A stretch of DNA of 64,000 bases from Salmonella enterica subsp. houtenae serovar Houten. Lineage in GTDB: Bacteria; Pseudomonadota; Gammaproteobacteria; Enterobacterales; Enterobacteriaceae. Below the pieces are notes generated by a model that did not search any database, had not been told where the DNA came from, and saw only the letters and a program-made list of their open reading frames with translations. The number at the start of each line of letters is the position of its first letter. Position 1 is the first letter of the stretch. Position numbers and translations under genes: made by a program. The stretch covers positions 310,001 to 374,000 of the forward strand of contig LS483478.1 in NCBI GenBank assembly GCA_900478215.1, in the 5' to 3' direction. Positions 55,336 through 64,000 of the stretch are shown here, piece by piece.

Positions 55336-55968
55336 TTAACGGGTGCCGTAGACGACGATGGTCTTGCCATGCGCGGAGATCAGGTTTTGATCTTCCAGCA
55401 TTTTCAAAATACGACCAACGGTTTCGCGGGAACAGCCGACGATCTGGCCAATTTCCTGACGGGTGATTTTGATCTGCATTCCATCCGGGTGTGTCATGGC
55501 ATCGGGCTGTTTCGCCAGATTCAGCAGCGTCTGAGCGATACGCCCGGTGACGTCAAGGAAGGCGAGGTTACCTACTTTTTCAGAGGTGACTTGTAAGCGA
55601 CGAGCCATCTGGGAAGAGAGGCGCATCAGAATATCCGGGTTGACCTGGATTAATTGGCGAAATTTTTTGTAGGAAATTTCAGCGACCTCACATGCGGTTT
55701 TCGCACGTACCCAGGCGCTGCGTTCCTGGCCTTCTTCAAACAGGCCCAATTCACCAATAAAATCACCCTGATTCAGATAAGAAAGGATCATTTCTTTCCC
55801 TTCCTCATCTTTGATCAGCACTGCCACGGAGCCTTTAACGATGTAGTACAGCGTTTCTGCTTTTTCACCCTGGTGAATCAGCGTGCTCTTTGACGGGTAC
55901 TTATGAATGTGGCAATGAGACAAGAACCATTCAAGAGTCGGGTCTGTTTGCGGTTTGCCAAGCACCAT
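55336..55968 (-). CDS. crp: cAMP receptor protein
   Basis: Global activator/repressor, 210 codons. cAMP-binding domain (GELGLFEEGQERSAWVRAKTA), dimer helix, and the helix-turn-helix RQEIGQIVGCSRETVGRILK near 170-190. Divergent from yhfA. Confidence 0.99.
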   Translation of the reverse strand: MVLGKPQTDPTLEWFLSHCHIHKYPSKSTLIHQGEKAETLYYIVKGSVAVLIKDEEGKEMILSYLNQGDFIGELGLFEEGQERSAWVRAKTACEVAEISYKKFRQLIQVNPDILMRLSSQMARRLQVTSEKVGNLAFLDVTGRIAQTLLNLAKQPDAMTHPDGMQIKITRQEIGQIVGCSRETVGRILKMLEDQNLISAHGKTIVVYGTR

Positions 55969-56275
55969 GCGCGGTTATCCTCTGTTATAAGCTGTCTCCA
56001 GAGCCAGAAAACGGCACTGTCTCTGGGGTTGCAAAAATATGCTTCCCGCTACCTGGGAAGAGGGCTACGAAAATAGACGGTAGCCTGTAATGTGATGTCC
56101 TCTGCATACATGCAGTACGTCAATGTATTACTGTAGCATCTTGTCTGTTTTAGCATAGCTTTCGCCGTGTGTCTCCTGGTGTCTCGCTTCAGCATGACCC
56201 AGGTCGCCTTCCATTGCGAGTTTTGTTGTATGCGCGTAATCTTTCAGGAAAATTGAAACATTGGAGTTACGAAAT
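55969..56275. promoter_or_regulatory. crp/yhfA divergent control region
   Basis: 307 bp without a gene. A TGTGA half-site at 56091 and the palindrome tgcat-ac-atgca at 56104-56115 lie in the expected crp leader, which is autoregulated by CRP and Fis in E. coli. Exact sites are uncertain. Confidence 0.55.
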
Positions 56276-56680
56276 ATGCAAGCGCGTGTAAAGTGGGTTG
56301 AAGGACTCACGTTCCTCGGAGAGTCCTCCTCCGGCCACCAGATTTTAATGGATGGCAACTCCGGTGACAAAGCGCCGAGCCCGATGGAGATGGTGTTAAT
56401 GGCGGCTGGCGGATGTAGCGCTATTGATGTGGTATCCATCCTGCAAAAGGGCCGTCAGAATGTCACCAACTGTGAAGTGAAGCTGACATCCGAACGCCGG
56501 GAAGTCGCGCCGCGCCTGTTTACGCACATTAATTTGCATTTTATAGTTACCGGCAACGATCTGAAAGAGGCTGCCGTCGCGCGCGCTGTCGATCTCTCCG
56601 CGGAAAAATATTGCTCGGTGGCGCTAATGCTGGAAAAAGCGGTCAATATTACCCATTCGTATGAAGTGATTGCGGCATGA
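56276..56680 (+). CDS. yhfA: OsmC/Ohr-family protein YhfA
   Basis: 134 residues from MQARVKWVEG, with ggag ahead. OsmC-like fold with the Cys in GGCSAIDVVSIL and a second Cys in KYCSVALMLEKA. Peroxidase activity is the family expectation; it is not shown for YhfA. Confidence 0.93.
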   Translation: MQARVKWVEGLTFLGESSSGHQILMDGNSGDKAPSPMEMVLMAAGGCSAIDVVSILQKGRQNVTNCEVKLTSERREVAPRLFTHINLHFIVTGNDLKEAAVARAVDLSAEKYCSVALMLEKAVNITHSYEVIAA

Positions 56681-56688
56681 GTATCATT

Positions 56689-56764
56689 GCCTGATGGCGG
56701 CTTCGCCTTATCCGGTCTACCGGGTTTTATCTCGTAGGCCCGATAAGCGTAGCGCCATCGGGCA
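56689..56764. repeat. BIME between yhfA and prkB
   Basis: Two REP units (gcctgatggcggcttcgcc... and ...cgataagcgtagcgccatcg) between convergent genes. Confidence 0.8.
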
Positions 56765-56775
56765 TTTCAACGCGG

Positions 56776-57645
56776 TTATTCGATTTTTTTGCCTTCCATT
56801 AATCGCTGCACCAACGGCAACATAATCAGCTCCATCGCCAGTCCCATTTTGCCGCCCGGCACCACTAATGTATTAATGTGAGAAATGAACGAGCCCTGGA
56901 GCATCGCCAGTAGCCAGGGAAAATCGATCCCTTCCAGGTTGCGGAAATGGATCACCACAAAACTCTCATCCAGTGATGGAATACCCTTTGCGGCGAACGG
57001 ATTGGATGTATCGACGGTCGGCACGCGCTGGAAGTTAATATGGGTACGCGAGAACTGTGGCGTAATGTAATTGATGTAGTCGTCCATGGAACGCACCACA
57101 GAATCCATCACCGCTTCACGGGAGTGCCCGCGCTCGCTGGTGTCGCGAATCAGTTTCTGAATCCACTCCAGGTTGACGATAGGCACCACGCCAACCAACA
57201 GATCAACATGACGCGCGACATCATGTTGCGGCGTGACGACGCCGCCGTGCAGTCCTTCATAAAACAGCACATCGGTCGGCTCGGGAAGCGGCTGCCAGGG
57301 CGTAAACGTACCGGGAACCTGATTCCACGGTACGGCTTCATCATAGGTATGCAGATATTTACGCGACTGGCCTTTACCCGTCTGCCCGTACTCAATAAAG
57401 GTGTGTTCCAGTAGGCTGAAGTCATTGGCTTCAGGTCCGAAATAGCTGATATGACGCCCGGCATCACGCGCTTTGCGGATCGCCATGTCCATTTCCGGGC
57501 GGGTGTAACGATGAAAACTGTCGCCTTCCACCTCGGCGGCGTGCAGATTTAACTGCGCGAAAATTTTACGAAACGCGAGGCTGGTGGTGGTGGTCCCCGC
57601 GCCGCTTGACCCTGTTACTGCTATCACCGGATGTTTGGCTGACAT
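56776..57645 (-). CDS. prkB: Phosphoribulokinase-like protein PrkB
   Basis: P-loop kinase of 289 residues; GSSGAGTTT is the Walker A. Similar to Calvin-cycle phosphoribulokinase, but these bacteria lack that cycle, so the substrate is unknown. Follows yheU (51 bp). Confidence 0.93.
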   Translation of the reverse strand: MSAKHPVIAVTGSSGAGTTTTSLAFRKIFAQLNLHAAEVEGDSFHRYTRPEMDMAIRKARDAGRHISYFGPEANDFSLLEHTFIEYGQTGKGQSRKYLHTYDEAVPWNQVPGTFTPWQPLPEPTDVLFYEGLHGGVVTPQHDVARHVDLLVGVVPIVNLEWIQKLIRDTSERGHSREAVMDSVVRSMDDYINYITPQFSRTHINFQRVPTVDTSNPFAAKGIPSLDESFVVIHFRNLEGIDFPWLLAMLQGSFISHINTLVVPGGKMGLAMELIMLPLVQRLMEGKKIE

Positions 57646-57696
57646 GGCAACTCCATGATTGAGCTTTAATAATAATGTATTGTCGGCAAAGGCGTT

Positions 57697-57915
57697 TTAT
57701 TCGCGAAACTGCTTTTTCGGCATAATATTGACCGTTTCATGTAATTCAGACCATACCAGCACGGCCTCGCCGGATTGCAGTTGGCGTTTTACGTCAGCGA
57801 CTTTTTGTTCAAGCGAACGTTCATGTTCACCATAATCGGTGCCTTCGCGCAACACAAAGCTTTCGATCAGGTTGTCCAGCGTGTCGGGGGAGAGCCCCTG
57901 CCAGGGAATGATCAT
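57697..57915 (-). CDS. yheU: UPF0270 protein YheU
   Basis: Small acidic protein of 72 residues (MIIPWQGLSPDTLDNLIESF). Function unknown. Overlaps yheT by 4 bases. Confidence 0.93.
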   Translation of the reverse strand: MIIPWQGLSPDTLDNLIESFVLREGTDYGEHERSLEQKVADVKRQLQSGEAVLVWSELHETVNIMPKKQFRE

Positions 57916-58934
57916 GATGACGCCTCCAGGTACGTTGTCAGCCAGTCAGGAATTCGGCGTTCCAGCCACATTTCAGGGCGCAGCGGCGTACCGCCGATAA
58001 ACCCCACGTGTCCGCCATGCTCAGTCAGCTGATACTCCACATGCGGCGGCAGATCTTCCGCTTTAGGAATTACATGATGATCCATAAACGGATCGTCTTT
58101 AGCGTGAATAATCAGCGTCGGTTTAGCAATCTGGTTAAGCAACGGCATGGCGCTACACTGACGATAGTAGTCGATGGCGTCGGCAAAGCCGTGAATTTTC
58201 GCGGTGATCAGGTCGTCAAACTCGCGAATACGGCGCATTGATTTCAGTTGTGCCAGATTCACCGGCAGCGACCCGGGATACGCCGCCAGTTTGCGTGACG
58301 CATTCGCTTTTAACAGATTAAGCAAATAACGCTGATAGACGCGGGAAAACCCTTTGTCCATGTGGTAGCTACAAGCTTCGAGAACGAAGGGCGCAGAAAC
58401 AATCACCGCCGCCTCGATGGGAATATCGCGGCCTTCTTTCGCCAGCAGGCACGCCAGCATATTACCGCCGAGCGAATAGCCCACGGCGGCTGTTGGAACG
58501 GCGCCGAACTCCCGCTGTAGCCAGCGTAAAAACCAAGCTCCGTCCTCCGTTTCACCGGAGTGGTAAATACGATTCAGACGGTTGGGCTCGCCGCTACAGC
58601 CGCGAAAGTGCATCACCACGCCCAGCCAGCCGCGCTTTTGCGCCGCCTCAATCAGCCCGTGGGCATAGGGGCTGTTCAGGCTGCCTTCCAGACCGTGGAA
58701 GACCACTAGCCGTGGTTTATGCTTTGCCTGATGCGGTTCTTCGCTCCATGCCAGATCGACAAAATCACCGTCCGGTAGCTCCAGCCGCTGCCAGTGAGCG
58801 TTGAACTTCACTTTGCGGCGGATTAAACGCGGCAGCATAGTTTGTAAATGGCGATTACGAATGCCGCGCATGGGAATAAATTCATGCGAGTCATTGACAG
58901 GCGGGGTCATTTCTGTAGACGTGATCTCAACCAT
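57912..58934 (-). CDS. yheT: Alpha/beta hydrolase YheT
   Basis: Putative esterase, 340 residues from MVEITSTEM at 58934; the ATG at 58988 adds 18 unlikely residues. Nucleophile elbow GYSLGGNMLA, oxyanion region VVFHGLEGSLNSPYAHG, and the C-terminal His in EHGGHVGFIGG. First gene of yheT-yheU-prkB. Confidence 0.93.
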   Translation of the reverse strand: MVEITSTEMTPPVNDSHEFIPMRGIRNRHLQTMLPRLIRRKVKFNAHWQRLELPDGDFVDLAWSEEPHQAKHKPRLVVFHGLEGSLNSPYAHGLIEAAQKRGWLGVVMHFRGCSGEPNRLNRIYHSGETEDGAWFLRWLQREFGAVPTAAVGYSLGGNMLACLLAKEGRDIPIEAAVIVSAPFVLEACSYHMDKGFSRVYQRYLLNLLKANASRKLAAYPGSLPVNLAQLKSMRRIREFDDLITAKIHGFADAIDYYRQCSAMPLLNQIAKPTLIIHAKDDPFMDHHVIPKAEDLPPHVEYQLTEHGGHVGFIGGTPLRPEMWLERRIPDWLTTYLEASS

Positions 58935-59176
58935 AGCACCAGAACAATTGATAATTGGAAACAATACTATACCGCGCATAAGGTTCACAGATTAGTCAAT
59001 ATGTGATTTTACGTTCAATTGATCGTCTGGCGAAATAAAATTGCGCCTCATCTCACCAGAAGGGGCGGTATTCAATGTGTGCGCAATACCCTACAGAAAT
59101 AGCGTGAACCTCTGCATCAGCCGAATTAATCGTGGTAGTGTGGCTGTACGATGGTTATGTGACTCAAGGAGAAGGC

Positions 59177-59488
59177 ATGTCGAAGACACTTTTACAGATC
59201 CATTTTAACTTTAGCGGCCCTTTTGGCGAGGAGATGACCCAGCAACTGGTCGGGCTGGCGGAGTCTATCAATGAGGAGCCGGGCTTCATCTGGAAAATCT
59301 GGACGGAAAGCGAGAAAAACCAGCAAGCTGGCGGCATTTATCTGTTTGAATCCGAAGAAACGGCGCAGGCTTATATTAAAAAACACACTGCGCGCCTGAA
59401 AAAGCTTGGTGTTGATGAGGTGACGTTTAAATTATTTGGCGTGAACGACGCGCTGACGAAAATAAATCACGGCAACCTTTGCCGCTAA
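59177..59488 (+). CDS. YdhR-family putative monooxygenase
   Basis: 103 residues from MSKTLLQIHFNFSGPFG, with aaggag 7 bases before ATG. Closely resembles E. coli YdhR (TLLQLHF, EPGF-W-WTESEKN, AGGIYLF, KHTARLK). Dimeric alpha-beta barrel (ABM-like) fold expected. Lies between yheT and yheS on the opposite strand, a position empty in E. coli K-12 as I remember. Substrate unknown. Confidence 0.85.
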   Translation: MSKTLLQIHFNFSGPFGEEMTQQLVGLAESINEEPGFIWKIWTESEKNQQAGGIYLFESEETAQAYIKKHTARLKKLGVDEVTFKLFGVNDALTKINHGNLCR

Positions 59489-59656
59489 ATCACATAACGC
59501 AGGCTTCCCATCCCGGCCAGCCTGCGAGCGACGTCCGCTCCCGGAACCACTGACCCCCTAAGATCTGTTGCCCCGGTATCAGTGTAAAGCCCACGCTACC
59601 GTTTTGCGCATCTCTTATCGTCGGTAATTGATACGCTCATCGTCCGGCCTTTACGG

Positions 59657-61558
59657 TTAGTCGTTCATCATCTGCTCAAGCCTCTCCTGCGCTTCCAGCC
59701 ATGCCATTTCGCACGTTTCCAGCCCGGATTTGGCGCTGGCCTGCAATTGCAGACACTCGGTCATTTCCGCTTTGCGGCTGGGGTCGTACAGGCTGCTGTC
59801 GCCGAGCCTTTCTTCCGCCTGCGCTAACTGGGCGTTGAGCTTCTCCATCTCTTTTTCCAGACGGGCAATTTCTTTACGCAGCGGCTGCGTCAGAGTACGC
59901 AGTTCCGCGTCGCGGCGCTTCTGATCTTTACGCGCCTGTGCGCTGTTAGCGTTCTCTTTGGGGACGTCGTCGGCCTGGTTTTTTAGCTTCTGCACGTCGC
60001 TCAGCCACTGCTGGTAGTCTTCCAGATCGCCGTCGAACGGTTCGACTTTTTTGTCGTGCACCAGATAGAGGTCGTCGGTGGTGGAGCGGATCAGGTGACG
60101 ATCGTGCGAGACAACTACCAGAGCGCCTTCGAAATCGATCAGCGCTTCGGTGAGCGCCTGACGCATATCGAGATCCAGGTGGTTGGTCGGCTCATCGAGC
60201 AGCAGCAGGTTTGGTCGCTGCCAGACGATCAGCGCCAGTACCAGGCGCGCTTTCTCGCCGCCGGAGAAACGTTGCGTCTCTTCTGTTACTTTGTCGCCCT
60301 GGAAACCGAAGCCGCCGAGATAATCACGCAGCTTCTGCTCCAGCTCCTGCGGCGCCAGACGCGCCAGGTGCTGCAACGGCGATTCATCAGCGCGTAAATA
60401 CTCCAACTGATGCTGCGCGAAGTAGCCAAGCTTGATGCCTTTGGCGAGGCCAATCTCACCGTGCAACGGTTCCAGTTCGCCCGCCAACAGCTTAATCAGC
60501 GTCGATTTCCCCGCGCCGTTACGTCCCAGCAGACCAATACGCGAGCCGGGTACCAGGTTCAGCTTGATGGATTCCAGAATGATGCGATCGCCATAACCAG
60601 CGCTGACTTTTTCCATTTTCAGCAGCGGGTTAGGCAGGCTTTCCGGCGCGCGGAAGCTGAAATGGAACGGGTTGTCCACATGAGCCGGAGCGATAAGCTC
60701 CATACGCTCCAGCATCTTGATACGGCTTTGCGCCTGCTTCGCCTTGGTCGCTTTGGCACGGAAACGGTCGATATAACTTTGCAGATGCGCCACACGCTCC
60801 TGCTGACTTTCATACATCGCCTGCTGCTGCGCCAGGCGCGTGGCGCGCTGTACTTCAAATGCGCTGTAGTTGCCGGTGTACTCGAACAGAGTCTGCTGTT
60901 CGATATGGATAATTTTATCCACTATCGGATCAAGAAAGTCGCGATCGTGGGAGATCAGAATCAGCGTACCCGGATAGCTCTTCAGCCATTTTTCCAGCCA
61001 GATGACGGCATCCAGATCGAGGTGGTTGGTCGGTTCGTCGAGCAGCAGTAAATCGGAACGGCAAATCAGCGCCTGTGCCAGGTTAAGGCGCATCCGCCAG
61101 CCGCCGGAAAAGTCGCTGACCGGACGTTCCAGTTGATCGTTAGAGAAGCCGAGGCCGTGTAGCAGGCTGGCGGCGCGCGAGCGAACGGTCCATGCGTCGA
61201 TGGCGTCCAGCTTGCCGTGTATGGAGGCGATAGCATGTCCGTCGTTACGTTCGTTGGCGTCGTTAAGCTGCGCCTCCAGATGCCGGTATTCGCGGTCGCC
61301 GTCAATGACATACTCAATTGCTGGCTGAGGCAACGCAGGGGTTTCCTGATTCACCCACGCTAATTGCCAGGTTCCGGGCAGGGTAAAACTCCCGGCATCG
61401 GCGCTGATTTCATTTTTTAGCAATGCCAGCAAGGTAGATTTACCGCAGCCGTTTTTACCTACCAGGCCGACTTTCTGGCCTGGATTAATGGTGGCCGAGG
61501 CATTGTCCAGTAGGACGCGCACACCGCGACGAATTTGTAACGAGGAGAAAACAATCAT
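59657..61558 (-). CDS. yheS: ABC-F ATPase YheS
   Basis: Two ABC domains with no membrane part; ABC-F proteins act on ribosomes. Start MIVFSSLQIRRG at 61558 gives 633 residues; ATG 61576 would add six. Walker A GKNGCGKST and GRNGAGKST, signatures DFSGGWRMRL and RFSGGEKARL, Walker B LLLLDEPTNHLDLD twice. Linker between domains about 230-310. C-terminal coiled coil (about 555-625). Slightly shorter at the end than E. coli YheS. Confidence 0.95.
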   Translation of the reverse strand: MIVFSSLQIRRGVRVLLDNASATINPGQKVGLVGKNGCGKSTLLALLKNEISADAGSFTLPGTWQLAWVNQETPALPQPAIEYVIDGDREYRHLEAQLNDANERNDGHAIASIHGKLDAIDAWTVRSRAASLLHGLGFSNDQLERPVSDFSGGWRMRLNLAQALICRSDLLLLDEPTNHLDLDAVIWLEKWLKSYPGTLILISHDRDFLDPIVDKIIHIEQQTLFEYTGNYSAFEVQRATRLAQQQAMYESQQERVAHLQSYIDRFRAKATKAKQAQSRIKMLERMELIAPAHVDNPFHFSFRAPESLPNPLLKMEKVSAGYGDRIILESIKLNLVPGSRIGLLGRNGAGKSTLIKLLAGELEPLHGEIGLAKGIKLGYFAQHQLEYLRADESPLQHLARLAPQELEQKLRDYLGGFGFQGDKVTEETQRFSGGEKARLVLALIVWQRPNLLLLDEPTNHLDLDMRQALTEALIDFEGALVVVSHDRHLIRSTTDDLYLVHDKKVEPFDGDLEDYQQWLSDVQKLKNQADDVPKENANSAQARKDQKRRDAELRTLTQPLRKEIARLEKEMEKLNAQLAQAEERLGDSSLYDPSRKAEMTECLQLQASAKSGLETCEMAWLEAQERLEQMMND

Positions 61559-61663
61559 AAGGCGCCGTATGTTCAAACTATGTTAATTTATCATTATGAT
61601 AATGTAATATTCGGGCGTTCCGCCGCGCTGGAGCGCAATGGTAGCTCAAAACAACGACTATAC

Positions 61664-61817
61664 ACAAAATCATTCAGGCTGCATCAAGGCGGCAAGAGAG
61701 TGACAAATCTGTCAGGAACAGATTTGAACGTCACACAGCGATGGCCCGCAAGGGCGAGTCTTAGGATGAGACGAGTAACTTAGTAGCCAACGCAGCGGCA
61801 GGTTGAAGGATGAAGTG
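61664..61817 (+). repeat. Structured dispersed repeat, copy B, just upstream of kefG
   Basis: Short form of the element at 44939-45163, in the same orientation relative to the next gene. The stem at 61704-61726 (caaatctg / cagatttg) keeps the loop TCAGGAA seen in copy A, where the stem reads caaattcg / cgaatttg. Also shared are the gccc-gcaa-gggc hairpin and gtctta-gga-tgagac. It ends 36 bases before the kefG start. Confidence 0.8.
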
Positions 61818-61853
61818 TCGATACGCAAAGTACAAAACCGGGAGGGGGGATTG

Positions 61854-62405
61854 ATGTCTCAGCCAGCGAAAGTCTTGCTGTTGTATGCCCATCCAGAATC
61901 TCAGGACTCGGTCGCTAACCGGGTACTGCTTAAACCGGCCATACAGCACAATAACGTAACCGTGCACGATCTTTATGCGCGCTATCCTGATTTTTTTATC
62001 GATACGCCTTATGAACAAGCCCTTTTGCGAGAACACGACGTCATTGTTTTTCAGCATCCTCTTTACACTTATAGTTGCCCGGCTTTACTTAAAGAATGGT
62101 TTGATCGCGTTTTGAGCTGGGGATTCGCCAGCGGACCAGGGGGAAACCAACTGGTGGGAAAGTACTGGCGTAGCGTGATTACGACCGGCGAGCCGGAGAG
62201 CGCTTACCGGTATGACGCGCTAAACCGCTATCCAATGAGCGATGTACTGCGCCCCTTTGAACTGACTGCGGCCATGTGCCGGATGCACTGGATGCCTCCC
62301 ATTATTGTGTACTGGGCGCGCCGCCAGTCGCCGCAGACGCTGGCCAGTCATGCGAAAGCTTATGGCGAGTGGCTGGCAAATCCTGTGAGCGCGGGAGGCT
62401 ATTGA
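61854..62405 (+). CDS. kefG: KefG, ancillary quinone oxidoreductase of KefB
   Basis: Flavodoxin-like (NQO) cytoplasmic protein that boosts KefB activity. 183 residues from ATG 61854, with gggagggggga upstream. Contains LLYAHPESQDS, FQHPLYTYSCPALLKEW and GPGGNQL. Stop overlaps the kefB start (TGATG). Confidence 0.95.
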   Translation: MSQPAKVLLLYAHPESQDSVANRVLLKPAIQHNNVTVHDLYARYPDFFIDTPYEQALLREHDVIVFQHPLYTYSCPALLKEWFDRVLSWGFASGPGGNQLVGKYWRSVITTGEPESAYRYDALNRYPMSDVLRPFELTAAMCRMHWMPPIIVYWARRQSPQTLASHAKAYGEWLANPVSAGGY

Positions 62406-64000
62406 TGGAAGGTGCTGATTTATTGATGGCGGGCACGCTGTTTCTCTTCGCGGCGGTTGTGGCAGTGCCGCTGGCGGCCAGGCTGGGCATCGGCGCAGTC
62501 TTAGGATATTTGCTGGCAGGAATTGCCATTGGCCCGTGGGGGCTGGGATTTATTAGCGATGTCGACGAACTTCTTCACTTTTCCGAACTGGGCGTCGTGT
62601 TTCTGATGTTTATTATTGGTCTCGAACTCAATCCTTCCCGGCTTTGGCAACTGCGGCGTTCTATCTTCGGCGTCGGCGCCGCTCAGGTTCTGCTAAGCGC
62701 GGCGGTGCTGGCGGGACTACTGATGCTTACCGGTTTCTTATGGCAGGCGGCGGTAGTCGGCGGGATTGGCCTGGCGATGTCCTCGACGGCGATGGCGCTA
62801 CATCTAATGCGCGAGAAAGGCATGAACCGTAGCGAATCCGGGCAGTTAGGATTTTCAGTCTTACTGTTCCAGGATTTGGCTGTGATTCCTGCGCTAGCGC
62901 TGGTGCCGTTATTGGCGGGCTCAGTCGACGAGCATTTCGACTGGTTCAAAGTGGCAATGAAGGTACTGGCCTTCGCGGTAATGCTAATTGGCGGGCGCTA
63001 CCTGTTGCGCCCGGTATTTCGTTTTATTGCTGCGTCCGGCGTACGGGAGGTCTTCACTGCCGCGACGTTGTTGCTGGTGCTGAGTGCCGCCTTATTTATG
63101 GACGCGCTGGGACTGTCGATGGCGCTGGGAACCTTTATTGCCGGCGTTTTGCTGGCAGAGAGCGAATACCGGCATGAGCTGGAAAACGCGATTGATCCGT
63201 TTAAAGGTTTACTGCTTGGATTGTTCTTTATCTCCGTCGGTATGTCGCTAAATCTTGGCGTACTTTATACCCATTTACTGTGGGTGGCGGCGAGCGTCAT
63301 TATCCTCGTCCTCATAAAAATGGTGACGTTGTACCTCCTGGCGCGGTTATATGGAATAAGAAATTCTGAGCGGATGCAGTTTGCCTGTGTGCTGAGTCAG
63401 GGGGGCGAGTTCGCTTTTGTGCTCTTTTCTACTGCCTCTTCTCAACGTCTGTTTCAGGGCGATCAGATGGCGTTATTATTAGTGACTGTCACGTTATCAA
63501 TGATGACCACGCCGCTACTGATGAAAGGGATTGATAAGTGGTTATCGCGCCGCCTTAACGGCCCGGAAGAAAAAGATGAAAAACCGTGGGTCGAAGATGA
63601 TAAACCCCAGGTGATTGTCGTCGGTTTTGGCCGTTTTGGTCAGGTGATTACTCGCTTACTGATGGCGAATAAGATGCGTATCACCGTGCTGGAACGCGAT
63701 ATTGGCGCCGTTAATCTGATGCGCAAATATGGGTATAAAGTGTATTACGGCGATGCCACACAAGTAGAGCTGCTGCGTTCTGCGGGCGCGGAAGCGGCGG
63801 AGTCGATAGTCATTACGTGTAATGAACCGGAAGATACGATGAAGCTGGTGGAATTGTGTCAGCAGCATTTCCCGCATCTGCATATTCTTGCGCGAGCGCG
63901 CGGACGTGTGGAGGCGCATGAGTTATTACAGGCTGGGGTCACGCAGTTTTCTCGTGAAACGTTTTCCAGCGCGCTGGAACTGGGATGTAAAACTCTGGTG
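62405..64000 (+). CDS. kefB: Glutathione-regulated K+ efflux protein KefB, 5' part
   Basis: CPA2-type K+/H+ antiporter that protects against electrophiles. 532 codons are present of about 601; the end is outside the window. Membrane domain about 1-380 with QDLAVIPALAL and SQGGEFAF; regulatory KTN/RCK domain from about 400 (VIVVGFGRFGQVITRLL, VYYGDATQVELL). Two cysteines (at 63386 and 63986) occupy positions where I recall Gly and Arg in E. coli. Confidence 0.95.
   Translation, partial: MEGADLLMAGTLFLFAAVVAVPLAARLGIGAVLGYLLAGIAIGPWGLGFISDVDELLHFSELGVVFLMFIIGLELNPSRLWQLRRSIFGVGAAQVLLSAAVLAGLLMLTGFLWQAAVVGGIGLAMSSTAMALHLMREKGMNRSESGQLGFSVLLFQDLAVIPALALVPLLAGSVDEHFDWFKVAMKVLAFAVMLIGGRYLLRPVFRFIAASGVREVFTAATLLLVLSAALFMDALGLSMALGTFIAGVLLAESEYRHELENAIDPFKGLLLGLFFISVGMSLNLGVLYTHLLWVAASVIILVLIKMVTLYLLARLYGIRNSERMQFACVLSQGGEFAFVLFSTASSQRLFQGDQMALLLVTVTLSMMTTPLLMKGIDKWLSRRLNGPEEKDEKPWVEDDKPQVIVVGFGRFGQVITRLLMANKMRITVLERDIGAVNLMRKYGYKVYYGDATQVELLRSAGAEAAESIVITCNEPEDTMKLVELCQQHFPHLHILARARGRVEAHELLQAGVTQFSRETFSSALELGCKTLV

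Noticed and set aside
61580..61783. 67-codon frame upstream of kefG ending PARASLRMRRVT (and a like frame at 44943-45191)
   Set aside because: Both arise from the dispersed structured repeat in different contexts; only the repeat part is shared, so RNA or DNA structure explains it better than a protein.

Overview
The window is a 64 kb piece of enterobacterial chromosome. Gene content and order follow the malQ-gntT-feo-ompR/envZ-pckA-mrcA-aroKB-dam-trpS-cysG-nir-crp-kefGB block that I know from Escherichia coli and Salmonella. Salmonella enterica is the best fit: the space between trpS and cysG holds only yhfL and a 1971-residue BigA-type autotransporter, not the frl/yhf genes found there in E. 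coli K-12, and a YdhR-like gene lies between yheT and yheS. No phage, plasmid, insertion sequence, tRNA, rRNA or CRISPR array was seen. Assignments to named genes rest on recognising the protein sequences from memory, not on a database search.

Layout. 1-5.5 kb: 3' part of malQ, gluconate permease gntT, Fe-S carrier nfuA, a damaged gntX, bioH, and a decayed Rpn-type transposase remnant. 5.5-14 kb: feoABC ferrous iron uptake with Fur and FNR sites, tex/yhgF, greB, and the osmosensor pair ompR-envZ. 14-25.6 kb: pckA, a yhgE interrupted by an amber codon, the heat-shock genes hslO and hslR, yrfG, the Rcs inhibitor igaA, nudE, and mrcA (PBP1a). 25.7-36.3 kb: hofMNOPQ, aroK-aroB-damX-dam-rpe-gph-trpS, and yhfL. 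36.5-42.4 kb: bigA. 42.7-49.5 kb: the nitrite/siroheme cluster nirB-nirD-nirC-cysG behind an FNR/NarL-type promoter, then tsgA. 49.8-64 kb: ppiA, the yhfG-fic pair, pabA, argD, yhfK, crp/yhfA, prkB-yheU-yheT, a ydhR-like gene, yheS, and the potassium efflux pair kefG-kefB (kefB is cut by the window end).

Several groups act together: FeoA/B/C in Fe(II) import; OmpR/EnvZ in porin control; HofM-Q in an inner-to-outer membrane assembly related to DNA uptake; AroK/AroB in the shikimate pathway; NirB/NirD (NADH nitrite reductase), NirC (nitrite channel) and CysG (siroheme for NirB); KefG/KefB in glutathione-gated K+ efflux.

The least explained signals are these: (1) a pair of related structured repeats directly upstream of nirC and of kefG, in the same orientation relative to the gene, with compensatory changes in one stem; (2) two apparently inactivated genes, gntX and yhgE; (3) a nested 24/25-residue and 122-residue repeat inside bigA; (4) an array of inverted repeats between igaA and nudE; (5) a possible 32-residue secreted or membrane peptide upstream of aroK. 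No clearly new multi-gene system was found.
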